Below, one piece after another: positions 27,400-39,232 of a DNA stretch of 64,000 bases. This DNA is from Delphinapterus leucas. Lineage: Eukaryota > Chordata > Mammalia > Artiodactyla > Monodontidae. Below the pieces are notes generated by a model, which was not told the origin of the DNA, made no database searches, and was given only the letters and a program-made list of their open reading frames with translations. The translations under genes and the position numbers were made by a program. The stretch is taken from positions 6,504,686 to 6,568,685 of the forward strand of contig NW_022097996.1 of the NCBI RefSeq assembly GCF_002288925.2, read 5' to 3'. Position 1 is the first letter of the stretch. Each line of letters starts with the position of its first letter.

Positions 27400-30300
27400 C
27401 AGTAATCGTTGTTTATAAGTATATTTACGAATCTATGACTATGGAACCTATTCATTCTATACATAGTACGTACACATATAGGATTGTTCACATTCATGGT
27501 CGCTGATAATCCTTCTAACTGTACAATTTCTCTCTCCTTCCAACCAGTTGTTTCTTATGTCTATGGCTTCCATATCCACCTAAGGCAAAGTAATCATTTT
27601 CAAACTGTTCTCCCCAAGAGCCCAGGGAGAAGAAGTGGAAGAGCTGTGAGGGACGGGCTGCTACCAGTCTAGTGGTCAGATTATGGGTCCAGCACCACCC
27701 TGTCAACCAGGGCAGTTCTTTTTGAATGTATTTCATGTATTGAGCTTCCAAGTAAAATTCCATTTGGAGAAGGGGTTTCCCTACTAATTTAGAAGGTAAC
27801 TGAATTTACTCACTACTACAGGTGTCCTCAGGCCAGTTCAGCCTGCAGATGGACAATATGTCATTGTCGTTGAAAGGGTCTTTATTAGCAACCTCCCCCA
27901 GGACATCTCCCCTTGTGACAAAACTGCCCAGAATCTCTACTTCTAGGCCCACCCTTTTTTTAAGGCATCGAAAACATCAGTTTTAGGGGAACTAGAATAG
28001 ATCGGCCAGGAGAACTCATTAAGTCATCCATTAGCACTTTCATATGTATAAGGTTGTTTATTAATTCATGGGACCTAATGGGGTCTGGAGAAAACCTGGT
28101 AAGTTTCAGGGGAGGGGAAAAGAAGGAAAGGATTGGAACCGTGAGCAACAGTTGGCTGTGATAGGAAACCTAGGCTGTGAAAGTTGATGTCTGTGAGCCA
28201 AGGAGAGAGGAAGGCTGATGGCTAGTCAGGGAAGGGGGTGGTCTTCACCTGCCGCTCCTTTCCCCACCTCCCCAACCCTGCCTTGGTCAACGGAGCTCCT
28301 GTCTCCAAATCAATAGAGTTTTTCTTCTAGGATAAAAGTACTTTATTCTTCTGATCGTGTCAACTATAAAACTGTTTGTTTTAATTGAATTTTATTCTAA
28401 AAGGCTTCTGTTGTCACCAGTACCAATAATAATGCCTAACATATATTCATCTTGAATTCTGTTACTTTCATAAAGCCTGTCTATTCTTCTCCAAATTCAG
28501 GCAAGAAAAGTTCTCAGATCTATGCACAAGGCTTATTATACACACTGATGTTTAGTGCCCCTATTTTTGCACAGGAAGAGACTGATAAATACTCATCTAG
28601 GGTACAAAGGTAAGACGTAAAGCCATAAATTCCCTAAATTACATTCTCCCTGTAGCAAGGTATGGGCAGAGTCTTTACTTGCACAATTTGTAAAATGAAG
28701 GAAGGAAAAGCCTACTGGGTCTAGTTTTTACATTACGTTAAAGTGATAAGTAAAATTGAGTTACAGCCGCGACTCACTCCCTGCAAATTGCTATACCACG
28801 TCTCCAGGCCTGCACTGGAGGACGTTTCCCTGAAGCATACCCCTGTACACACAGTCATGCTGTGCTTCTGAATTGAGGGTGAGCCGTGGTTAACTCTAAT
28901 GCCAAGTTTGCAGGCAGCTTAACTGTACAATGGAAGAGGAAGGTAACAGGATTGTATTTTGCAAAGATTGTGTAAAGTTTCAGTAAAAGTCAATTTCACA
29001 TGAGAGTGGAACTGAAGGAGAGGTGGCAAAGAACTTCAATGAAATGGAACCAGAACTCTACCGAGAATTTTCTTACCAATCGTCCCCATATTTGTACATG
29101 AAAGTTTCAGATACACCTAGTAATAGCGTCATCTAATCCTTTACAGTTGAAGAAGTGCTTTCACGTGCATTTTCCCTTTTCTGCAGGCTGTAAGCCCTGG
29201 ACATCAAAGAGTCATCCAGGATGCTACTTGAGGCTAAAGAAGAGCCCTCTGGACCTCAACTTTCTTCAGGCACCACCTGTGGGAATGGACACCCACGCGG
29301 AGCGCCCCAAGGTCCGCGGGGCCCAGGACTGCGCATGCGTTGGCATGCACACCATCTCTACGGCAGGTAGCATGGTCAAGGTCCAAGGAACAGCTGTACC
29401 TTCCTGCAGGTAAGAGCCCTCTCTTCTGTAAAGTCTACTGTCCATCACATTCGGAAGCCACACCGAAGTCCAAACACCCCTCTAAAGCTCTCAGCGCTAC
29501 CAACGATGCAGACAGTGATGCCTTGCTGAGTTACCCAGTCCTTTGATGATCAGATAAAATCAAGTCCTGTTCCTCGACGCTGTTTGATGTGCGGCTACAT
29601 CCAGGGAGCCCTGCCCGTCGTTCACGCCCAGCCTCCCAGTCCCCTGGCATCTGTGAAGGGACCGATGGTAGGATGCTCGCGGCAGGCTCTTCCTGAACGT
29701 TCTGGGTGTCTTTTTCTAAAGCTCCATTTACATAAGTTACTTCTTCCTTTTATTAAGCAACCAGGATTTATTTTCTCTTCTCCCTGTATCAACCATGCAC
29801 ACACACATTCGGTGCTGGAGAACCAATCAACGTTTTGTGTTCTTATTTATCGTTATTTCTAATGAGGCAAGTTCAAATCAAACAGCAAAGACAGAGAAAA
29901 TAATCACACAGCTCGAGGAGGGTTTTTTGCCTTTGTTTTTAGTCTTCTCCTTTGTGGATCATTTTCAACTCTCTTCTTCATCAGGGGGCAATTAAATCAG
30001 CATCCCTGCCCCCAGAAGGGGGGCAGGCCATAGCCCCAGGCTCAGGCAAAATCGCTAAGGCCCTGAAGCCTGCCTTACCTTGGTAGTAAATGGGCAACTT
30101 CCCAGGGGAGACTTTCAGTGGAGAAAGAGAGAGGGATTGAAAGACTTTCCAGCAAAATCAGACACCGCCTGGAAACTTGGTCAGTTCTGGCTGCCCTTGA
30201 GGAGATGCTAAGTCTTCCCCAGGCAACACCTCTGTCCCCAGAGAGGAAGAGGCAGTGAGATCCCAGGTAGGTAGGGGGAGAAAACTCCCTCTGTCACTGA

Positions 30301-31370
30301 GGGACATGACCTGCTTTTTGTCTTGGAGTTGGCCTGGTGTCACTGAAGGTCCATGGGGCCAAGATTCCATAGACGACACTAAAAATATTGAACTGCTGAC
30401 TCCATGGCTCGAGTCAAGACCAACACTAGTTGAGAAGCAACACCCTTCTCCCACTGCCTCACAGATGGAAGTGGGCTTATTGAGGGGAAAAATGTAGAGG
30501 GTGTTGCTATCTGCTCTGTAACACGGCAGGTATGCGTTGTGGAAAGGCTGGGGAAAGAAAGGCAGTGTGACTTGACTTATTATGTAATAGGACTGCACAC
30601 AATAAAGAAACCTCTTAGGTGACAAGGAGATAGGTTCCAACCAGATGGCTAGGACTGTGCCTTATGCTGCTATTCAAAACTGCATCCTCTCAGTGTCCAA
30701 CCCAAAGTGAGTCCTAATATAAACCTGATCCTCCCCGCTAGAGTGGACGCTCTAGAAAAGGGTTTTGTTGTTGTTGTGTTTTTTAATTGCTGCGTCCAGA
30801 ACACCTGGACCAGTAGGCATCCAATACATATTTGTTCACTGAGTGGTAGAACAGCAGAAGTGCCCCTCCCTCCCCACCGCCATGAAACAATGGGATTTAC
30901 AAACCAAAACCAGTGAAAGAAGGAAGACGCTGGGACTGAAGTGCTCTCTACCCACAGTTTTGGGAAGCAGTGGCCACCCAGGAAGATAAGGTCCTGACTC
31001 AACAACACCTTCACCTACTCTTTACAATAAAGGGAAGCAAAATCACACGTGGGAAATGAACACTCGTAACGACCCTTCCTGGGATTCTTGGAGAAAAGCG
31101 ATCCCGGGAACCGGGGGGCCCAGATGGAAGGCAGCATAAACATCAAATGTATAAACGCAAAACTGTAGACCTTTCAACTACGTAAAGGAAGTGTATTCAT
31201 TCAAAATACAGCTAACTGGTAAACGCCTTTTGGAAACGGCTCTGGTAAGAGAATTGTTGATCTTGGACCTTCGGGTTTAGACTCTTTCTCGGCTTCCCTC
31301 CTGTGGGTCCTTACGGAAAGGGGATCCTCCGTGGCCAACACCAGTGTCCTCTCGGCCGCTCAGAGACCAA
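27400..31370. other. Gene-free sequence leading to the CpG islands
   Basis: Mixed-composition unique DNA. GC content rises from about 29.2 kb, with the NRF1-like patch at 29.3 kb. Several open frames of 80-160 codons (for example 30158-30640 minus) lack domains. Confidence 0.5.
29280..29345. promoter_or_regulatory. Small CpG patch with an NRF1-like site
   Basis: About 65 bp holding several CpGs in otherwise AT-rich DNA, ending in TGCGCATGCG (29330-29339). That matches ten of the ten core positions of the NRF1 palindrome YGCGCAYGCGCR before diverging. NRF1 sites usually mark housekeeping-type promoters. No exon is recognised beside it, so a promoter role is only an inference. Confidence 0.4.
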
Positions 31371-32120
31371 ACTAGACAGTCTACTCCCTCGACGCAAGGC
31401 CAACGGAGATGCCAGATTCGGTTCCCGGCCCCCCGTCGCCATCGTCACAGCCCCTGCCCCCAGCTACTGACCGAGGCCGCGTGCAGCTGCCATAATGTGT
31501 ATACAAGAATCTCACCCCAGAGATTGGTTTCCTCTGTTCTTGTGATGCTCTTGGCAGATCATCCACGGTTTCCGCGTCTCTTGGGAGTCTGAACAGACAT
31601 TTTCTTGATTTCAGACTAGATTGCAGAGTGTTAACTAGCTTGCGCCCTTCCTACACCCTCCCTCTCCTCCTTCCAGCCGCGGTCGCGCGGGGGCGCGGGC
31701 GCGCGCGCCCTGGCCGACGCCAGCCTTTTGTATCTTCCACGGGCACAACCTCCTTCAGAACCAGGACGATTCAAACTGCCCGTGGGTTGTGCGCCGCCCG
31801 AAGACAGAGGGGCCGGTGCGGCCACGTTAGAGCTGCTGCGGACACAGCGCTACTGTCCCCGGAGTGCGTGCGCCCAGGCCCCCGATCTGCGGCCAGCTTT
31901 TCAGACGCCAAGAAAGCCTCCGTTCATTGGAATTCATCCCTTCCACCGGTGGGGAGAGGAACGGGTGGAGCAGAGCCCCCGTGGAGGTGGGCTGCGGGGC
32001 AGGGGAACTGGGAAATGGGAACTACGCCTCTGCTGACCTTGGGGTACTCGGCTTTGATTTGGGGCGGCGGCGAAGTTGGGTAGTTTCGGTCCTGGAGCTA
32101 GTTACGGGCGATCAGCTGGT
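31370..32120. promoter_or_regulatory. CpG island 1 (orphan), possible promoter or enhancer
   Basis: CpG density rises sharply from about 31.4 kb; the 60 bp beginning at 31681 alone hold about eleven CpGs, in an alternating GC run, against almost none in the flanking kilobases. GC content stays high to about 32.1 kb. Just downstream, near 32190, there is a CCAAT box followed by ATAAAA, which could serve a plus-strand start, but no clear TATA/Inr pair or coding exon follows. Open frames crossing the island on both strands have skewed Arg/Pro/Ala composition and look like products of base composition. A lncRNA promoter or distal enhancer is possible. I cannot assign a gene. Confidence 0.65.
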
Positions 32121-33631
32121 GCGCGGTTGGGGCAATTCATTAGGCAAGAAACGGATTCGTTGCTTATTATCTATAAACATTCTAACCACAGCAACCAATC
32201 ATAAAACCGCGGAAGGGTCTGTAAAGTAAGGCAGCAGCAAGCCTCGGTGTGGGCAGTGCGGGCTCAGCCATCGTTCCTGGGAACGAAGGGTCGATTAGAG
32301 AGAGAGAGAGAAAGAGACAGAGAGAGAGAAGGGGTTTGGGGGGCGTGGAGTCAACAACAAAGCCATTTGTCGGAAAATCACTTCCTAGATTGGGAATCAC
32401 GATTTTTTCTTTGACTGAACGGGGTAGCAGAAAATTTAGGGTGAGTAGGAAAGGGATGACGAGAGTGAGGAAGAAATAAGGCGTGGAAGGCAGCATTGGG
32501 TCATAAGCGGGGTTGATGCCAGCAATAAAAGCTATTGATTAAGTGGGGAGAACAATTTAGTCTTTGGTTCTTGGTGAAATCGTCACCCACCAGGAAAGCA
32601 GCCTAATAATATTTTATGGAGGGAAATTACGTTTCAAACTGGCCTCTTTCTAGTGACAGAAATTCACTTTTGAGTATAGCTGAGATGCTTCTTAAAATTC
32701 TCCTTTGGGATAAAGCATTTTCTAATAAGAGTTCGTCTCAAACAATTAAATACCGTTTTAAAGTATGAAGTCTGGTTGTTGTTTTTTTAACCAAATAGCT
32801 ATTTTGTTTCTTTAGGAATTCTCTTAAGACAAGCTGTAAACTCTCATTGCTTATCTGATATTTTACTATATTAGAAAGTCATCCGATTTTTACGCTGGTT
32901 TTCTAATAACTAATTCAAGTACATTGTTCTCAATCTGATTTAGAACCTATTACTTAGAAATCAAGTCACTGGTAAGTTTCTTAATACAGTTTAACAAATA
33001 TATTGGTTTGGAAATTTATTAGAAGTAAGTTTTAGAAGGTCTAGTGACATACACATATACCAGAGGTTTCCTACATCTTAGATGTTTAGAACTTAATGGA
33101 AGTATAACTGTCCAAAAAGGGCCATGAATCATACGCAAAAAGCTTGATAAATTATTAAAAACTATACATCTTATGTAACTACCTAGATCAAGAAAAGGAT
33201 TACTGGAAACCCCAGAAGTCCCCCTCACTTAAAAGAAAAATATTTTAGCTTTTTGTTTGGAGATATGCTATTTTTAAATAGTTGCTCATTACATGGTCAG
33301 ATTTCTTTTCAGGACCAGTGTGGTGGATTCTTTTTTTCTAGGGGATTATCTTCTGGAAAATAAAAATAAAATGCTCTGCACTTTCCTGTGTTGAGGAGGG
33401 AACAAAAACAGGCTCCAAATCCATTTTCCCCCCTGGCAAGCCACAGCCCTTCCCCCAGCTTTCCTGAGTCCACACCGGGAGACATAACAAACAAACGATT
33501 ACATGTTGAAAAACACATCTGAAAACAGAAAGGTCACGTCACCACTGAGTCCTGGGGAACATTAATCTCGTGTTTGGAAAACAGTTGACAGTTGAAGGTT
33601 GGGGGTTCTCACTCTTCTGTTGGACTAAAAC

Positions 33632-33634
<3 letters not shown>

Positions 33635-33677
<43 letters not shown>
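33635..33677. repeat. (GA)n microsatellite
   Basis: Nearly uninterrupted GA repeat of about 43 bp. A shorter GA-rich tract lies at about 32299-32331. Confidence 0.95.
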
Positions 33678-33678
<1 letters not shown>

Positions 33679-33771
33679 CATTTGAATGAGAATAAAAGGG
33701 AAGAGATCATCACTGTGGCCTCTTCAGAAATAAATGCTTTGGGGGACTACCAACTTTTCAACACAGATTTA

Positions 33772-33812
33772 AATGAATGAATGAATGGATGGATGAATAA
33801 ATAAATAAATAA
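33772..33812. repeat. (ATGA)n / (AATA)n tetranucleotide tract
   Basis: A run of AATG repeats passes into GGAT and then AAAT repeats over about 40 bp. Confidence 0.85.
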
Positions 33813-34434
33813 AGCCACAGGGACAAAGAATCTGAAATGGTTCGCCTTTCTCAAAGTGTGGAGGGGTGTATGTGTACTTTGCTAAAACAATTAATGTGAA
33901 TAGTGAGAAATAGTCACGAGAGCGTCAAGCCCAGAACGCCTAAGGGCAGAGTTTGCTGGACGAAAACCAGTCCCTTCCCTAATAGCTTGTGGGAAGGTGA
34001 AAGCTGACTGCCTGACCACTCGCCTCGCTTGGCATTTCTCTGCGCCCGCGCCCACCCCTGGTCGCCCACCTCCCCAGTCCTCTGGCTCTGCTCAGAATTC
34101 CTCTTTGTGGCTTTGATGGGCGCCCAGAAACCACTGCCCGGGGGCCAAAGCGGTGGGGAGGTGAATTGGGTGTCTAGCACCCTGATATCTAAGATCGCCA
34201 GACATTCCTCGTATCTGAATTTGTGAAGTAGAATGAGGAAAGATCTGAAGTATATTCCTGGGATGATAACTGGAAATGTCACACTGAAAATTATACTGAT
34301 CCATTGCAATGACTGCAAACAGTGTTCCCCTTTTACAAGCATCCTTACATCCTGCTATCTCTAAAACAATGAACTTGAGAGGCTGGACGGTGGAGGGACC
34401 AGGCAGTGATAGCGGGAATCAAGGGACTTAGGAT

Positions 34435-34540
34435 CAAGCAGCAGTTTTCCTAGAGCTTTACGTGACCTTGAGAACGTCACTATAACCTTGATGGGCTCAG
34501 GCTTCCCCGTGCACAAAACGATATCTGATGATGCGCTCTC
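34435..34540 (+). mobile_element. MIR SINE fragment at the CpG island edge
   Basis: 'tttacgtgaccttgagaacg' and 'gctcaggcttccccgtgcac' follow the MIR core order. Divergence is high, and CpGs inside have probably been kept by the island context. Confidence 0.5.
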
Positions 34541-35977
34541 GGGCTCTCTGACTGCTGGACAGCAATCAGGCCCTGGCGTGCTGAGGCGGTCGGTTGCTAG
34601 AACCATCTCCCCGCACCCTTTGCCTGTCTGATAAAGTGCAAGCGCGTATTTGGAGCCCAGGAGACGCGGATGGGAAGTCTGAGGGCAAATACCGCGGGTC
34701 GGGGCATTTCGCGCAGAGCCCGGGCAGTGAACCAGTCTAGAGCCGGCGTGGTCAGGACGAGTGAGATAGCTGTGCCCGCTCTGTCCGAGCTGACAGTGAT
34801 ATATGCGCCGGTGACACAAGCTGGCCGTGAACCTGGATGGTTGGACGGTACTTGGGGGTTGCGCGGAGTTAAGGCAGCACCGCGCAGCACAGGGCGGAGG
34901 GAGATAACTGCAACCCGCACGCCTCTCCCAGGCCTTCACGCCGGTGCTCACAGCTCCAGGGCGCGGAGATGGCAGCTCTTCTTGCTTCGTTCGATTCAGT
35001 GTCAAAGCCCTCGGTTCACTGAAGGCATTTCCACTTCTGGACGTGTCGCCCGCGGGCCCCGTGGCTCTGGACCCAGCTCGGGATGCAAGTCCCGCGCCGA
35101 TGGTAGGAACCACTCGCCCTAGAGTTCAACGCCGATTGCCTTGATGATGGCGGGCGGGGAGGGCGAGTGGGGAGCGTTTGCCTAGGGGAAGAACCATCCC
35201 TGATCATCTATTTCAAGATGTGAACTCCTGCGGAACCCAACAGCGGCTGTGGCCTTAGCCCCAGCGCCAGGCAAGCGGCCAAACCTCGCTCTCTGTGAAG
35301 CAGCGAGACGGTTCCATCCGGCTGCAAATATACTGTTTTTGTTTTTTGTTTTTTTCTTTTTTTACAGCCACCGTCCACAGCAGCTGCAGCACCGAGGCTG
35401 GCGGCGGCCTCCCGGGATCACGAAGCGAACGCCTCTGCCGGGCAGGCCTCCGGCGGGGCCGCGGGACACCTGATGAGTTCCTTGGATGCTGGCCTGACCC
35501 TTCCCGGTTCCTTTACCAACCCAGGGATTCGAAAATTCATTTTATAACCATCTCCGGACAAAAGCGCGCGACTAAGATTGCCAAGAGTTCAACTGAAGTC
35601 AGGCACCCATGTTTCGGGGAGATTTTCCCTTGAGACTGGGGCAAGGGGCTGTCCCCCTTTACGAGTCGCCCTATTTCTTCCAACTCTGTGGTCCATTTGG
35701 TTCCAGAGAGAGAGACGTGGACACGGTCTGGAACCAGACAGGGCGGAAAGTGCGGCTCCTGTCCCTCGCTCAGGTGTGGAATCTCGAACCCACCCCCATC
35801 CCCCCCACCCCGTCCCGGATGCAGGGATGCGGGAGAAGCGCGCATCTCCGGGCACCGGTGGGAAGATGGAGAGACCAGGATGCGACAGTCAGGCCTTAAC
35901 GCTCTTCGGGGATGAGGTTTGGAATCTTGGAGGAGTTGCGCCCTGCTTCCCTGCTGTGCCTCTTGTTTATAGCGCGC

Positions 35978-36012
<35 letters not shown>

Positions 36013-36130
36013 ACACACGACGCACACACCTAGAAGTGGATGGAGAGGGGCCTGGAGAGACACTCCCTCCCCCATCCCCACCCAAACCCCACCGCCGCCA
36101 CCCCCAGGCGATCAGACTCTCCTAAGGCCA
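34485..36130. promoter_or_regulatory. CpG island 2 (orphan), possible promoter or enhancer
   Basis: A second, longer CpG-rich block with many CpGs spread over about 1.6 kb. It is densest at 34.65-35.12 kb and 35.24-35.48 kb, and includes a GGCGGCGGCC-type patch near 35401 and several GC boxes. It overlaps a 250-codon minus-strand open frame (34361-35113) and a 182-codon one (35537-36085). Neither shows a domain, and both overlap other long frames, as expected when stop codons are rare in GC-rich DNA. The island ends in a (GC)n(CA)n tract. It lies about 17 kb beyond the end of FBXO8 and so is not that gene's promoter. Confidence 0.68.
35972..36028. repeat. (GC)n(CA)n alternating purine-pyrimidine tract
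   Basis: About 16 bp of GC alternation runs straight into a (CA)n run, with a single break at about 36008, then ACGACGCACACACC. It lies at the right end of CpG island 2. Confidence 0.95.
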
Positions 36131-36139
36131 CGGGATTTG

Positions 36140-38920
36140 CCCAGTTCTGGTGGAGGTCACAGAAGATGTTAATGAGAAGATTCAGGAATGGTCCGACGCG
36201 GCAAAGCTCAGAAGGAGACAACCCTCCTTCATTCATAAATATTTTACTCTAATGTATTCAAGACCCTAAATGACTTTTTTTCTGTTTGGAGTCTTCTCTG
36301 AAAGGGACCTTGGTACGGTTTATGCTCGTCAAGCGCCAGAACACAGTTAAAGTGAAAGGAAAAAGGCAACTAAAAGAGTGTTTAAAAAGATGCACGTAAC
36401 ATTTTAAGATAACCACATACAAAATGCTCACATAATTCTTATGAGAACAGTTACAATGAAGAAAATCCATCTCTGATGTAATAAAATGTAGTCCTTTTAG
36501 TCGTTTCCACAGTCATTCTAAGCTGATGCTGTTTGATTATACAACTTGACTTTGCAGAAAAAATAGTACCTTTGGCTTTTTAAACATACACAGTTATTTT
36601 GAAGCAAAATGTTTTTTAACTATCTGGCATGCACACGAAACGCTAAAAACACGGTCACTGTGTTTTAGAAATTGTCATAATAAGTTCTCCTCTATGAAAT
36701 CAGAATTTGCCCCATTTAAACCAAGAAATAACAACTAACTCTTTGGTTTCAACAGGTTTTTCTTCTTAATTCCTAGGTGTGGATTGAAAAGTAGTAAATG
36801 AATATTTGCAAGAAATCATTAAAAAGCAAGATTAAAATGGTGTATAATCTTCCTAGATTATAAAACATTAACATATTAAAACATAATTTATATACCTTTC
36901 ATCTCTGCCCATATGAAACTGTCATTTATAAATTTTACACTTTTATGAAACATAATTCACTTATGTTATATGTATTTTACAACAAAACAGAAGTCGTTTA
37001 GTTTAAGCACATATTGTATTAATTCTTTTCTTGATTTATTTTTGTCTTTAAAAAACCTCTCTCCCAAATGAGATGACTTTTTGTTTAAACAGCAACTTAT
37101 ATCAAAATATAAAATCTGAAGGAATTGTCTACTTGAAAGACTTTCAACAACTTTAGAGATATTTGTTGGGGTTTTTTTCCCTCTTTCTTTCTAATTTCCA
37201 TAACTTCTCTATGTGAATATGTGTTTGTGTGATCTTCACTATCTTTTCCCACATAAGTCATGCATATCAGGCAGGAAAAGTTAATTTTGAAACTCTTATT
37301 TGTTTTAAAAATGTTACACACTGTGTGTTTGAGGCGAATAAGCTAAATTTAGAATATTTCTAGTCACAATGATAGAGCAAATGCAAGGAATACTATACTA
37401 TTGATGTTAAAAGACAAAACCTCTCAGGTAGAAAATCAACTACTTATCTTCTTTTAATTAAAAAAATATGTACATTGAATTCTTTGGTCAGGCTCTATAA
37501 ATAATGTGTCCTCAATAGCTTTGATTGTCAGTAGTAATGTTGAGATTATGAGCTAGATTTAAACCAATTAAAGAGAATTTCTGAACAACACAAACATAAA
37601 AGGGAAAAGACATCTCCCCCCCCATACCCACACCCCGAACTTCTATCCCCGATGCAGTAAGAATAATCTTTTTATTCCATTAAAATTGTCACTAACCTTA
37701 TAATGATAAAAGAATGTTTCCATCTCTTACCTGAAGGAGACTTGTCAGTATAACAGGAACTGAAATTGGGACTGTTTTGTGTTGTCTATTACAGTACAGG
37801 GCTCTGTACTGCTTTGCCTCTTTGAAGGCTGAAGTAACAATGTATGACTATTGCCCCCTGGGACCTTATGAAAATGAGAGAAATAGCTGGTTCCAATAAA
37901 TGCTATAGACCTTGACCCTGGGACAGAGATGAGAAAAACAAATTATTTCACATACACTAAAAAATAATTAAAATGTTATTCTAAACTTTGTTTTTCTTGC
38001 ATATGTTATTTTGTATGTGCATCTGATGTTATACTCAGTCACCCAAATATGTAAGAAATGATTTTACTTATAAAAATGCTACTTAAACCTTTTTAAGAGG
38101 GGCAAAAATCACCTTAGAAAGCAGCTGCATTGCAACTTCCACTTTTCAAGTATGTAACATAAATGAGTTTTACATAATGAATATACATGCTTTCAGCTAA
38201 AAAAGAAAACAAGCTTTGTATCTCAACAATATATTATGAAAACATGTTAGGATATTGTCAACCTAAGATCAGCCTGATTTGAAAACAAAAAGAATAAGTT
38301 CTTTTAATGAACTACTAGCATATGTTATATGTATACTTATTTTGCTGATTTCAGAATGGAAATTAATTCTCCTGAGAAAGAAATTTGAGGCGGATTACCT
38401 ATGAATTTTTTTAGCCTAAATGTTAAGGTACTAAAACATAGTCATATGTTTTGCTTTTCAAAATATTTTCAAAAGACAGTCTGAAAAATCAAAGACATGA
38501 GAGGAATACTGAATTTAAAAGTTATGATCATTATTCTGCGTTTTAAAATTACCAATCTTTATGCCAGGAGAAATATGTTTAAGAATCATTAACACTTTAG
38601 TCTCATTGAAGTAGAGGCATGGAATGTTATTTTGAAAAAGAGAAACATATTTATACATTTGCATATGTATTCTTTTTATAAAAAGAGGGCTAAATGGGTT
38701 TAATAATTTTTGGTAACAAAAAAGGGAATAAGAAGTATCACAGCCTAAAGCAAGAAGAAAGCCAGTCATGGTTTTTAGTCAAAGGAGAAAGGGCATTTTC
38801 CAGGGTAAATTTAGTTTTATTTGGAGCAGTTGGGGTGAAGCCTCGAGGGGTAGGTGCTTATATCAAGTTGAAACACCTGGATACCTGTCTACACAGAGCA
38901 ATGACGTCCAGTGGTAACTG
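36140..38920. other. AT-rich gene-free sequence after CpG island 2
   Basis: An abrupt return to AT-rich unique DNA. No exon or clear repeat recognised. Confidence 0.55.
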
Positions 38921-38924
38921 ATCC

Positions 38925-39015
38925 TTTATTAAACAGCTATCTACTGATGGCTTACTAAGTGCCAGGCACTGTTCCAGGAGCACCAATGCACAAAACAAAC
39001 AAAATCCTTGCTCTA
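38925..39015 (-). mobile_element. L2 3' end
   Basis: 'actaagtgccaggcactgtt' and 'acaaaacaaacaaaatcctt' are the antisense L2 terminus. It ends about 80 bp before the CTCF-like site. Confidence 0.72.
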
Positions 39016-39096
39016 GGTTGACTCAGGGCAATTCTTCCTGGAGAGTATGGAAATTAATCATTGGGTGGGGGGAGGGGAATCTTGTAGTTTTCAGGT

Positions 39097-39115
39097 TGTC
39101 CACTAGGTGGCAAAA
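39097..39115 (+). promoter_or_regulatory. CTCF-like binding site
   Basis: The sequence around CCACTAGGTGGCA fits the 19-position CTCF consensus (YGRCCASYAGRKGGCRSYA) at about 16 positions, including the whole central core. It lies in a gene-free interval about 14 kb below the FBXO8 stop. Occupancy cannot be seen from sequence. Confidence 0.55.
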
Positions 39116-39211
39116 TGTGAAAAACCGACCGCAACGTGGAGCAAAACTTGGTGCAAAGAAGACAGTATTTCTCTGAAAATCTCATTCATATTTTGTTTAA
39201 AATGTCTCGTT

Positions 39212-39232
39212 TTGAGCACCACGGTTAACGGC
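39212..39232 (+). promoter_or_regulatory. RE1/NRSE-like (REST) site
   Basis: TTGAGCACCACGGTTAACGGC matches the 21-bp RE1 consensus at about 16 positions. The left half (AGCACC) and central ACGG are kept; the right half is weaker. It sits about 100 bp from the CTCF-like site. Confidence 0.4.

Noticed and set aside
33592..33780. 62-codon frame with ERERERERE
   Set aside because: Translation of the (GA)n microsatellite.
35537..36085. 182-codon minus-strand frame, partly VCVCVCVRARAR
   Set aside because: Much of it translates the (GC)n(CA)n tract; the rest is overlapped by frames in other phases.
37851..37865. CCCCCTGGG as a CTCF site
   Set aside because: Only the left part of the reverse CTCF core fits; the following TGG positions do not match.
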